From a virus, in the IMG/VR virus record IMGVR_UViG_3300013093_000001, positions 49,906 through 113,905 of that record: DNA of 64,000 nt, one strand, 5' to 3'. This document shows positions 22,377-28,770 of the stretch, piece by piece (the stretch's first letter is position 1; every line of letters begins with the position of its first letter). The position numbers and the translations under genes were made by a program. The notes under the pieces are model-generated. The model was not told where the DNA came from. It saw nothing but the letters and a program-made list of their open reading frames with translations, and did not search any database.

Positions 22377-22454
22377 GTTTTCCTCCTCCAACGTGGTCCG
22401 GCCTTGTGCCGGACCTGCGTGCCCTGGCGGGTTCTGACACCCACCAGGGCTTTT
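22377..22454 (-). repeat. Double-hairpin unit 36
   Basis: HP1 arms CCCTGGTGGG/CCCGCCAGGG (one G-U), loop TGTCAGAA; HP2 GGTCCGGC/GCCGGACC (8 bp). Confidence 0.9.
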
Positions 22455-22760
22455 CTAGCTGGTTGCCGCCTCAAACTCAGCGTTTAACTCAGCAACCTTC
22501 TGCTTGACCGTCCCATCCAGCCACGCTTGCGCCAGTTCATCAATTTTCGGTACCCGGTAGGGCCAAATCTCCCTGAACTCGCTCGCCAGCTTGAATTGCG
22601 CTGTCAAACACTCAGCCGTCATCTCCAACTTGCCGTCAAGTTCTTCTACTATAAACTTGACGAGCTGGGTTTCATTCTGACGGACGGCATCCAATTTCCG
22701 CCAAGTGTTGAAGACGCGCTCTCGCGCTTTTTCTAATTTGGTCGGTGGACCACCAATCAT
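22455..22760 (-). CDS. Helical hypothetical protein
   Basis: 101 residues, SD AGGAGGAAAA. Nearly all helix with heptad spacing (TKLEKARERVFNTWRKL; VAELNAEFEAA). No recognised family. Confidence 0.7.
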   Translation of the reverse strand: MIGGPPTKLEKARERVFNTWRKLDAVRQNETQLVKFIVEELDGKLEMTAECLTAQFKLASEFREIWPYRVPKIDELAQAWLDGTVKQKVAELNAEFEAATS

Positions 22761-22831
22761 TTTTCCTCCTCCTTATCTAGCCACTAGTGGCTTCGTACCG
22801 GTGCAGGGTTCGACCCCCACACCGGTTCCTT
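22761..22831 (-). repeat. Double-hairpin unit 37
   Basis: HP1 arms ACCGGTGTGGGG/CCCTGCACCGGT region with two adjacent G-U pairs, loop containing GGTCGAA; HP2 AGCCA/TGGCT; AGGAGGAAAA. Confidence 0.85.
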
Positions 22832-23101
22832 TTACTGCGAGAACTGCGCGTGGAGCTCTCGGGCGTACTCGGGTATAGCTGCTTTCCACCATGTCTCATA
22901 CCCAAGGTGTTGGGCAATTTGCTGCGCCAAGTGCAGCGCATCTTCCGGCGACAAGAACATGACCGCGTTGCTTCGGTCTGTTTTCGTTCCGGCCAGGTCA
23001 ATGACGACCTTCGTCCCGTCTTCCGTGCGGTGTACGTCTCGCCGTAGCGCGACGTAGTGCATGTAGACGGTGAAGGCGCTGCTTTCGTGGTCTTGTTCCA
23101 T
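22832..23101 (-). CDS. Hypothetical protein
   Basis: 89 residues from ATG 23101. FTVYMHYVALRRDVHR then VVIDLAGTKTDRSNAVMFLSPEDALHLAQQIAQHL: beta hairpin followed by a helix, as in small regulatory folds. No recognised family. Confidence 0.7.
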   Translation of the reverse strand: MEQDHESSAFTVYMHYVALRRDVHRTEDGTKVVIDLAGTKTDRSNAVMFLSPEDALHLAQQIAQHLGYETWWKAAIPEYARELHAQFSQ

Positions 23102-23178
23102 TTTTCCTCCTCCAACATGGGTTCGGCTTCTTGCCGGACCTCGCGTCCCGGTCAGGTTCGACGCTGACCGGGACTCCC
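23102..23178 (-). repeat. Double-hairpin unit 38
   Basis: HP1 arms GTCCCGGTCAG/CTGACCGGGAC, loop CGTCGAAC; HP2 GGTCCGGC/GCCGAACC with one mismatch; GGAGGAGGAAAAA. Confidence 0.9.
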
Positions 23179-23424
23179 TCACACGACCGTGAAATTCCCG
23201 GTCTTGGCTTTCACCTTCACGTTCGCGTACCAGCGCCGATCCCGGTAGGGGTCGGGGCCAACCACCACGTCGCTCGGTGTCAGCTCTGCAGCTTTCACAG
23301 TCCCACGGTTGCTGAACGCTGAGGTGTCGGTGAATGCCACCGGCTGCTCAGCCTCAACAGCGTCCTTCAACGCTTTCTTGGACGGGAAGTTACGTCCTCC
23401 TAGCGTGGCGTGGAAGTTGCTCAT
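23179..23424 (-). CDS. Hypothetical protein
   Basis: 81 residues from ATG 23424 (MSNFHATLGGRNFPSKKALKDAV). Ends in beta strands (RRWYANVKVKAKTGNFTVV). No recognised family. Confidence 0.7.
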   Translation of the reverse strand: MSNFHATLGGRNFPSKKALKDAVEAEQPVAFTDTSAFSNRGTVKAAELTPSDVVVGPDPYRDRRWYANVKVKAKTGNFTVV

Positions 23425-23509
23425 TATTTTTCCTCCTCCAACATGGGTCCGGCCTTGTGCCGGACCCTGCGTGCCCCCGCCAGGTTCGACCCTGACGGGG
23501 GCTTCTGTC
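23425..23509 (-). repeat. Double-hairpin unit 39
   Basis: HP1 arms GCCCCCGTCAGG/CCTGGCGGGGGC (12 bp, one G-U), loop GTCGAA; HP2 GGTCCGGC/GCCGGACC. Confidence 0.9.
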
Positions 23510-23854
23510 CTACTGGACGTATCCGTTGTCAACACACTCCTGGCAGGTAAAAAACCCTGTCTTTAGGTTGTAGAACCCATCCCAGCCGGTGTCCTTCGCA
23601 TTACAGGACCAGCAATCCGGGGCTGGCATGATTTCGGGCGCTTCGTCCTTGAATGCGTCCCACTCTTTGGGCGTCACCCCGCTGATGAGAAATTCTCTCT
23701 CATCAACACTCAGGTGTGGGAACGCGTCTTGCACGCACTCTCCCACGCCGCGCTCTCGCGCTTCCAGCCACGCTTCCATCGCGTGGGGTGCAACATCAAT
23801 GTCCATCTGGTTCACGTAACCAGTGATGATCGATGTCTTCTGGACTGTGACCAT
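23510..23854 (-). CDS. Zinc-site hypothetical protein
   Basis: 114 residues from ATG 23854. Helical N-terminal part (MEAWLEARERGVGECVQDAFPHLSVDERE), then CWSCNAKDTGWDGFYNLKTGFFTCQEC, a CxxC-x18-CxxC zinc ribbon. Function unknown. Confidence 0.75.
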   Translation of the reverse strand: MVTVQKTSIITGYVNQMDIDVAPHAMEAWLEARERGVGECVQDAFPHLSVDEREFLISGVTPKEWDAFKDEAPEIMPAPDCWSCNAKDTGWDGFYNLKTGFFTCQECVDNGYVQ

Positions 23855-23934
23855 TCTTTCCTCCTCCAACTTGGCTCGACCTCATGTCAAGCCTCGTACC
23901 CGGTGGTGGTTCGACCCACCACCGGGCCTTGTGG
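23855..23934 (-). repeat. Double-hairpin unit 40
   Basis: HP1 arms CCCGGTGGTGG/CCACCACCGGG, loop GTCGAA; HP2 GGCTTGAC/GTCGAGCC (one G-U), identical to HP2 of unit 42. Confidence 0.9.
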
Positions 23935-24153
23935 CTAGTGCACCAATTCGTTCGGCATCCAGCCTGGTTGACGGTCTGAGTAGTGTGACTCATCGTCAAC
24001 CGCAGTAATCGTCGCTAACTGCATTCCGTCACCTTCGCTTAGCTTGCATATCGAAGCATTCGCGATTCCCTGCTCTTGCATCGCCAGCAAGGTCTTCAGG
24101 TTCCGTGTGGTCAGTTCAACGCGAAGTTCGTTTCCAACTGCGAACACCTTCAT
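23935..24153 (-). CDS. Hypothetical protein
   Basis: 72 residues from ATG 24153. MKVFAVGNELRVELTTRNLKTLLAMQEQG: two strands and a helix, resembling a small swapped-hairpin fold. No recognised family. Confidence 0.7.
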   Translation of the reverse strand: MKVFAVGNELRVELTTRNLKTLLAMQEQGIANASICKLSEGDGMQLATITAVDDESHYSDRQPGWMPNELVH

Positions 24154-24235
24154 TTTTTCCTCCTCCAACTTGGCTTGGCCTCGTGCCAGCCTCGTACCCC
24201 TGCCAGGTTCGACCCTGACAGGGGCTCCTTCCGCG
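24154..24235 (-). repeat. Double-hairpin unit 41
   Basis: HP1 arms CCCCTGTCAGG/CCTGGCAGGGG (one G-U), loop GTCGAA; HP2 GGCTGGC/GCCAAGCC with a bulge. Confidence 0.9.
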
Positions 24236-24682
24236 TCAGCGGTAAAAACCATCACAATCGGTGTCATCTAACCCTAATACGTGGACGAATAGCTTCTCCC
24301 CACACATCAGGCATATCTGCTGGCTGTACTCTTCCAACAACTGATTTTCGACTGCCGAAGCCAGCTCTTCCCCAGACAGACCTTGTTCAGTAAAACTGCT
24401 GAACAACTCGACACAGCGGGGTGCTACCCTCACTGCGTCAATGTGGAAGTCTGCTATCCAGTCCCAGTTCAGTTGTTTATCGTCACCGTGTGCTTTACTA
24501 CTCGTTGACCCGGTGTGATACACATAATCCGACCAGCGGATGTATGTACCGGCCATCGGTGTACCAGAGAGTCTGTAGTGACGATCAACGTATGCCGGTT
24601 CGTGTGGCGGTTCTAATACCGTCTCAACGGTAATCAAAACCGACTCAACCGACAGGGCAGTTTGCAGCAACCGTGCGTCCAC
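24236..24682 (-). CDS. Hypothetical protein
   Basis: 148 residues from GTG 24682 with GGAGGAGGAAAC upstream. Contains CLMCGEKLFVHVL near the C-terminus and a helical centre. No recognised family. Confidence 0.7.
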   Translation of the reverse strand: MDARLLQTALSVESVLITVETVLEPPHEPAYVDRHYRLSGTPMAGTYIRWSDYVYHTGSTSSKAHGDDKQLNWDWIADFHIDAVRVAPRCVELFSSFTEQGLSGEELASAVENQLLEEYSQQICLMCGEKLFVHVLGLDDTDCDGFYR

Positions 24683-24765
24683 TGCTGTTTCCTCCTCCAA
24701 CTTGGCTCGACCTCATGTCAAGCCTCGTACCCGGTACAGTTTCGAGGCTGTACCGGGCCTGTGCG
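24683..24765 (-). repeat. Double-hairpin unit 42
   Basis: HP1 arms CCCGGTACAG/CTGTACCGGG with deviating loop CCTCGAAA; HP2 GGCTTGAC/GTCGAGCC. Confidence 0.9.
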
Positions 24766-24927
24766 CTACGCCAACCCGGCGCGGCGCAGTGCGTCCCGCA
24801 TCGCGGGGTTGCGGTAGTGCGTACCCCGCACCGGGGCGGGACCGCTCGCCTTCGCAGGCATGGCGGCCGGAGTGGCCTCTGCGGCCACAACCGCGACCAG
24901 CTTCCGGTTCACGTTGTATGCGTTCAC
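24766..24927 (-). CDS. Small Ala/Pro-rich basic protein
   Basis: 53 residues from GTG 24927. RKLVAVVAAEATPAAMPAKA then NPAMRDALRRAGLA. Basic, low complexity; no recognised family. Confidence 0.65.
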   Translation of the reverse strand: MNAYNVNRKLVAVVAAEATPAAMPAKASGPAPVRGTHYRNPAMRDALRRAGLA

Positions 24928-25007
24928 TTTTTTCCTCCTCCAACATGGGCCTGACCTTTTGCCAAGCCTCGTACCCCGGCAGGTTCTGACACCCACCGGG
25001 GCCTTCG
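24928..25007 (-). repeat. Double-hairpin unit 43
   Basis: HP1 arms CCCCGGTGGG/CCTGCCGGGG (two G-U), loop TGTCAGAA; HP2 GGCTTGGC/GTCAGGCC (two G-U). Confidence 0.9.
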
Positions 25008-25280
25008 TCACACGGCGACGATCTTCAATTCGCCTCGCGTGACCAATCGGTACATCGGGCGACACCCATCATCGGTCCGACACAGGGTATCAATGGCGCA
25101 ACGAATGTCATCGACAAGCGTCTCAACTGGGTCATCACCCCTGCGCCAGTTCGGGTAGCGGAACACGTTCTTCATGTCCGCTTCGAACGCAGCAATGTAA
25201 CCAGTGCGTCCAAGAATCTCGTCGGCGTTCCGGGCAAGTGCAACCCAGGCCGCTTCGTCGTAAATCTCCGACATCCTCAT
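25008..25280 (-). CDS. Hypothetical protein, first strong gene of the block
   Basis: 90 residues from ATG 25280 (MRMSEIYDEAAWVALARNADEIL); ATG 25274 and an upstream GTG (after GCGGAGGC) are alternatives. The usual GGAGGAAA is missing; only TTGGAG lies upstream. Helical N-terminal half. No recognised family. Confidence 0.6.
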   Translation of the reverse strand: MRMSEIYDEAAWVALARNADEILGRTGYIAAFEADMKNVFRYPNWRRGDDPVETLVDDIRCAIDTLCRTDDGCRPMYRLVTRGELKIVAV

Positions 25281-25440
25281 GTGACAGCTCCAATCTGTCT
25301 CTAACTCGGTGGCCTCAACTGAGGTCACCGCCTCCGCTTCGTCAGCGGCAGGATGGTTGGTTGTGCAGCGCGGGGTAAATCTCCCAGCCGCGCTGCACAA
25401 CCTCGTGGCCGGTGCGGTTTTGACACCGCACCGGCCTCCA
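25281..25440 (-). repeat. Enlarged hairpin unit 44
   Basis: HP1 arms GGCCGGTGCGG/CCGCACCGGCC, loop TGTCAAAA, directly after RNA element B; a long HP2 (GTTGTGCAGCGCGG paired with CCGCGCTGCACAAC); and a third stem GGTGACCTCA/TGAGGCCACC before the weak start of 25008-25280. Confidence 0.8.
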
Positions 25441-25445
25441 GTACA

Positions 25446-25787
25446 CCCAACATCGCTGTTGGGGCGGGGGTGGGCGGGGGCTCCCCACCCACCCCCTGTT
25501 TGGAGGTTAGAGGAAATCACTATGTATCAAACCTGTCGGTGCTACATGCGACCGGCTCTTGCCAGTCGGGTTTGCGCCCTAGCTCGTCGTGTCCACTAGC
25601 AAGGCCTCTAACCGCGCACCTGCTGCTTCACTTTTGCCGACATCGCCCAAGTGCGCGACGGCGGCCACAACGAACAACGCAAAGAAGCCGGTCAAGGTAG
25701 CACCTACAGGGATGTACCCCTGTAGGTTGCGGACCCCTTAGATAAGGGTGTCCCTAAAACCCCGACCGGCAACTTTGCGCCTAAAAC
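25446..25787 (-). ncRNA. Large structured RNA candidate, family 2 copy B
   Basis: About 342 nt, homologous to 20427-20742. Transcribed sense: GCGCAAAG with CTTTGCGT; GCCGGTC with GACCGGC; GGACACCCTT/AAGGGGTCC; CTACAGGG/CCCTGTAG (replacing GGCTG/CAGCC of copy A); conserved GCGCACTTGGGCGATG and GGCAAAAGTGAAGCAGC; GACTGGC/GCCGGTC; GATTTCCTCTAACCTCC; a G/C-rich stem; and CCCAACA-GCGA-TGTTGGG. HP1 of unit 44 follows. Confidence 0.7.
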
Positions 25788-25834
25788 AAACGTACCAACG
25801 GGCAGGAGCGACCACAACCCCCAATCTTTTCTGG

Positions 25835-26047
25835 TCACTCATTCTTTGGCGCGGGGTCGGCGCTGGCAGCGGCTGGTTGAGCGGCAATTCTTTCCGCTAC
25901 CCAGGATGCTGGTTTCTTTCTCCACCAAGATTGAGTGACCGGAGCCGGTACCGGCTTCGGAGTGGCTGAGCGGAGCGACACTCGGAGCAAAAATCGGAGT
26001 GACATTCGGAGTAACTCTGATTGCGTGAGTTGATAGCGGCTCTGCAC
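25835..26047 (-). CDS. Doubtful ORF over a 12-base repeat array
   Basis: 70 codons (MQSRYQLTQSELLRMSLRF...). No hairpin unit or SD precedes it. Another frame of the same DNA reads as VTPN-VTPI-FAPS-VAPL, four-residue repeats like those of phage structural proteins. The true coding frame, if any, is unclear. Confidence 0.3.
   Translation of the reverse strand: MQSRYQLTQSELLRMSLRFLLRVSLRSATPKPVPAPVTQSWWRKKPASWVAERIAAQPAAASADPAPKNE
25958..26018. repeat. 12-base tandem repeats
   Basis: Five copies of CGGAGYNNNNNT at 25958, 25971, 25983, 25995 and 26007, mostly 12 bases apart. They lie ahead of the minus block in the divergent region. Either iteron-like binding sites or a 4-residue protein repeat. 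Confidence 0.7.
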
Positions 26048-26295
26048 TAGGACTGCGCCCTAGCTTACTCGGCCCTGGCAGCCTCCGCGCTGTCCTCCGC
26101 GCTGTCCTCCAGCAGCCGCTCCCCAGCCACTCTGGGCAGTTGTGGCAGAAAAGATTGGGTGGCGTGAAGAGTAAACCCGTTGCACAGAACTATTGCCTGG
26201 TGTCAAGCTAGGTATTACGCTTGCCTTATGGCAAGCGTTACACGACACACCACCACGGTGGACAACGCAGCGCCAGGGACGGAGGTGACAACAAA
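26048..26295. other. Divergent intergenic region
   Basis: 248 bases between the minus block and the plus genes. Contains CTCCGCGCTGTC twice in tandem (about 26091-26115) and a perfect hairpin CGCTTGCC-TTAT-GGCAAGCG at 26218-26237. TTGACA occurs on the minus strand near 26208 but no good -10 follows at normal spacing, so promoters are expected here but none can be fixed. Confidence 0.5.
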
Positions 26296-26697
26296 ATGAG
26301 CAAACGCCAAAACGGCAAGGCACTGCCAATGAGCAGTGTCGCAGGCAAGGGTCACAAGCGAGCACCCCGCCTGTCGGCGAGGGTACCGGAGCACCTGCTA
26401 GCACCTAGCGAGAGGTCCACCGGCTCGCTGCGGTTGGACGACCCGGCACCACGCGAGATTAAGATCGTCGCGCCGCCGCAACCCGCCGTGGTTCCAAGCA
26501 AGGACCACAGCGCCGACGAGCGGCTGGCAGAGGGACGGGTCGGCAAGGACCGCCCCCTGCTTGAGTCGCTGGGTGTGGTAGACGGAGCGTTGTGGGTAGA
26601 CGCCCAGTTTACCGCATTGCCCCGGTTCAGCTGGTCGTACCGCAAGGATGGTACAGCTGAGTACAAGCGCCGCGACCCGGAGCTTGGGTGGTACTGA
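26296..26697 (+). CDS. Hypothetical protein, first plus gene of the divergent segment
   Basis: 133 residues, SD GGAGGTGA nine bases before ATG. Basic N-terminus (SKRQNGKALPMSS, GKGHKRAPRLSARVP), then a C-terminal domain DGALWVDAQFTALPRFSWSYRKDGTAEYKRRD. No recognised family. Confidence 0.75.
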   Translation: MSKRQNGKALPMSSVAGKGHKRAPRLSARVPEHLLAPSERSTGSLRLDDPAPREIKIVAPPQPAVVPSKDHSADERLAEGRVGKDRPLLESLGVVDGALWVDAQFTALPRFSWSYRKDGTAEYKRRDPELGWY

Positions 26698-26700
26698 CGG

Positions 26701-26729
26701 TGGGGCGCAGGCCAACAACCTGCGCCCCA
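26701..26729 (+). terminator. Hairpin after 26296-26697
   Basis: TGGGGCGCAGG paired with CCTGCGCCCCA, 7-base loop, 3 bases after the stop. No T-run follows, so termination is inferred from position. Confidence 0.5.
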
Positions 26730-26769
26730 CCCCCAACAAGCACACACACAGCACACAAAGGAGAGCAAC

Positions 26770-26928
26770 ATGGCAACAGATGTTGACATAGACGAATTGG
26801 AATACCGGCTACGCAAGATAGCAGAAGCTGGCCTGAGTTGGAGCAGGTTTGTTCAGGTAGCGCAGGGAAACGGCGACCTCACATACAAGCAAGCACAGGA
26901 ACTGCGCCAACGGATGCAGCACCGCTAA
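26770..26928 (+). CDS. Small helical protein
   Basis: 52 residues (MATDVDIDELEYRLRKIAEAG...LRQRMQHR) with AAAGGAGAGCAAC upstream. Helical; could be a small DNA-binding or regulatory protein but no motif is decisive. Confidence 0.75.
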   Translation: MATDVDIDELEYRLRKIAEAGLSWSRFVQVAQGNGDLTYKQAQELRQRMQHR

Positions 26929-27330
26929 AAGCGGAAACACGCGGCGAACCAACCACGGAATGCCGGGCAGTCGGGTGGCTGCTCTGCACCAGTACAAATC
27001 TCCACACCAGATTCCCAACGTGCCGCCCAACAGGATTCTGGCCTCGGCCCACCTCGGCACGGACACCACCCTTAATCTCCCTCCGCGTGAAAGGACCGCA
27101 GTTGCACCAGGCATCTGAGGCGCGGCCCTCTGCCCCCGCCCTGCCCCTGCCCGACCTCCACCTCCGCACCTGCCCGCCTCTGAACTGGGAACAACTCAAC
27201 CTCGGCCCACCTCGGCCCACCTCGGCCCCAGCCGCCCGAAACTCAGCTCGGCTCAGGGCCAATCTCCTTCGCTTCGCAGCAAATCTCCCTCGCTTCAAAA
27301 TCAGCTCAACGCCGGCTCCCGTGCCGCCGG
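26929..27330. other. Non-coding stretch, C-rich
   Basis: About 400 bases. Long frames exist on both strands but show no SD and biased composition. Contains three tandem CCTCGGCCCA-type decamers near 27200-27230 and three AATCTCCYTCSGC-like segments. No gene is supported. Confidence 0.6.
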
Positions 27331-27333
27331 CGC

Positions 27334-27473
27334 AAGTTACTGGTCGGTAACTTACTGGCCGGTAACATGGTCATGTCGGTAAACCTGGTCAAGTTACCCA
27401 ACATTACCGACATGACCAACATGACCAACATGGGTAAGTTACCCAACATGACCAGCTTACACCCGTGTAACTT
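27334..27473. repeat. GTAACTT repeat and inverted-repeat cluster
   Basis: GTAACTT/AAGTTAC at 27334, 27347, 27391, 27436 and 27467 in both orientations. Also a perfect 14-base inverted repeat GGTCATGTCGGTAA (27369-27382) and TTACCGACATGACC (27404-27417), plus repeated CAACATGACC. Looks like multiple protein-binding sites: operator array or replication origin. Confidence 0.75.
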
Positions 27474-27654
27474 AGCGTAGCCTTACCTAACAACCCATAA
27501 CGTCGTCCCTTACACCATTGCCTGGCCGACTGTCAATAGCTGGACAGTGTGACGTACAACACAAAATTGGTCGGCCTAAACCCTTGCGACGTGTGTCCAA
27601 CTAAGGTAATTTGGTACTTGTCAGGCAATACCAACCAAGTAGTAAGGACACAAA

Positions 27655-28017
27655 ATGGACACCAACACCAACACCGCCGCCGCCGCCGCCGCCGCCATTG
27701 GCAGCGTCGTCGCAACCCACGGTAACGTCGTCGTCGCCGCGCCGCGCCGGACCGCATGGGTCGTCGTCGGCAAGGGGTATGACGGTCCGACCGGACCGTC
27801 CACCGGACCTGCCGACGGGTGGCAGACCGTCGGCGACACACACGTCCTGACCTACACCATGCGTCAGGTCAAGGCCGGTACGTGGGTCGCTACCAACAAG
27901 GTCACGGGTCGCAGCGCAAAGGGTCTGACCCGCAGCGCCGCGTACGCTTGGTGTGTCCGCGACAACAAGGCGCGTCACGCGGCGGCGGTCGCCGCCGCTA
28001 ACGCCGCAACGGCGTAG
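27655..28017 (+). CDS. Ala/Thr-rich hypothetical protein
   Basis: 120 residues, AAGGACA before ATG. N-terminal run of nine Ala after MDTNTNT, then RTAWVVVGKGYDGPTGPSTGP and THVLTYTMRQVKAGTWVATNKVTG, a beta-rich domain, and an Ala-rich end. Flanked by the GTAACTT clusters and a strong hairpin; could be a regulator binding these, but no HTH is visible. Confidence 0.75.
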   Translation: MDTNTNTAAAAAAAIGSVVATHGNVVVAAPRRTAWVVVGKGYDGPTGPSTGPADGWQTVGDTHVLTYTMRQVKAGTWVATNKVTGRSAKGLTRSAAYAWCVRDNKARHAAAVAAANAATA

Positions 28018-28025
28018 CGGCCACA

Positions 28026-28060
28026 CCGTACCCCACCCGCGACACGCGGGTGGGGTACGG
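28026..28060 (+). terminator. Strong 15-bp hairpin after 27655-28017
   Basis: CCGTACCCCACCCGC paired perfectly with GCGGGTGGGGTACGG, loop GACAC, 8 bases after the stop. No T-run. Confidence 0.6.
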
Positions 28061-28102
28061 TTGCGCGTGGGCGGCTGGTCCCCCCGACAAGGTTACCCGC
28101 CA

Positions 28103-28126
28103 GTAACTTACGCCGGCGTAAGTTAC
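28103..28126. promoter_or_regulatory. 24-bp perfect palindrome
   Basis: Arm GTAACTTACGCC followed directly by its exact inverse GGCGTAAGTTAC. Outer part equals the GTAACTT motif of the 27.33-27.47 kb cluster, suggesting the same DNA-binding protein. The rest of 28061-28299 holds G/C runs and no gene. Confidence 0.75.
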
Positions 28127-28299
28127 ATCCGCCCCCCTCCGCCCAAAGTCTGGGGGGCCGAGGGGGGGCGGGACGGAGGTGGTTCTAACTACCCCCGCAA
28201 TCTTTGAAGACCGTTTGGGCGGCACGTATCAGTTCTTTCCCATGTAATCAATTTTCAGATGTACCCTTGTTCTGTGTCCCAGAAGGGTGCTGATGCGAC

Positions 28300-28497
28300 A
28301 TGAGGTTGTTCCTGCGGGTTTGCGGTTTCACCGTCGTGGAGTTAGCTTTGGAGTCGTCTGAGTCGGTCCGTGACGAAGGGCCGCAGTTCGCTGGTGGCGG
28401 TCAGTCGGGTTGTTTGGAGCGAGATTTGTCGCCGTTGAGTCCTGATGATCGGTATGACTGGGAAGTTGAAGATCGACAGTCTTTCGGGTTTCACTAG
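28300..28497 (+). CDS. Small hypothetical protein
   Basis: 65 residues (MRLFLRVCGFTVVELALESSES...). Begins with a beta-rich stretch like small actinophage proteins with an FxVxGFTVxxLxLE opening. SD weak. Followed by the membrane-protein gene. Confidence 0.6.
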   Translation: MRLFLRVCGFTVVELALESSESVRDEGPQFAGGGQSGCLERDLSPLSPDDRYDWEVEDRQSFGFH

Positions 28498-28506
28498 GAG
28501 ATTATT

Positions 28507-28770
28507 GTGGATGCGTTACATGCGGCTGCGAATGTGGTGGGCTTCGCTGGCATGGTGTGTGTGATTCTTGCTTACGCGTACATCACTGCTGTTGACCGTC
28601 CTAATCCTTTTATCCAGCATGGGACTAATCTGCTTGGTGCAGTGTTGTTGGGCTTTTCGCTGCTCGTTAATACCAATCCTGCGAGCTTGGTTTTGGAGAT
28701 GTTTTGGTTGGCGATCTCATCGTGGGGTCTTGTCAAGGCCGTTGTGGATAGGAAAAAGCGTGATGCCTAA
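28507..28770 (+). CDS. CBU_0592-like small membrane protein
   Basis: 87 residues from GTG 28507, SD AGGAG. Three hydrophobic segments: NVVGFAGMVCVILAYAYI, LLGAVLLGFSLLVN, LVLEMFWLAISSWGLVKA. The order GFxGMxxxxLAY ... NLLGAxLLxxSL ... LEMFWLxISxxGL fits the CBU_0592 membrane-protein family of unknown function. Confidence 0.75.
   Translation: MDALHAAANVVGFAGMVCVILAYAYITAVDRPNPFIQHGTNLLGAVLLGFSLLVNTNPASLVLEMFWLAISSWGLVKAVVDRKKRDA

Noticed and set aside
22777-23118. 113-codon minus frame overlapping 22832-23101
   Set aside because: Lys/Ser/Arg-rich shadow of the real gene, which has the unit leader and SD.
3813-25440. The GGTTCGANCC sequences of HP1 (plus sense) look like tRNA T-arms
   Set aside because: They lack D-arm, anticodon arm and CCA-compatible acceptor, occur only inside HP1, and the plus strand is not the supported transcribed strand.
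3813-25440. HP1 as an ordinary intrinsic terminator after each gene
   Set aside because: No U-run follows; instead a conserved CGAGG linker, HP2 and SD do. Terminators without downstream promoters would silence the block.
26838-27350. 170-codon plus frame and 139-codon minus frame
   Set aside because: The plus frame overlaps a well-supported small gene, neither has an SD, and the composition follows C-rich DNA.
27655-27700. GCC trinucleotide run as a slippery microsatellite
   Set aside because: It codes an Ala run in a gene with a plausible start; length variation cannot be judged from one sequence.
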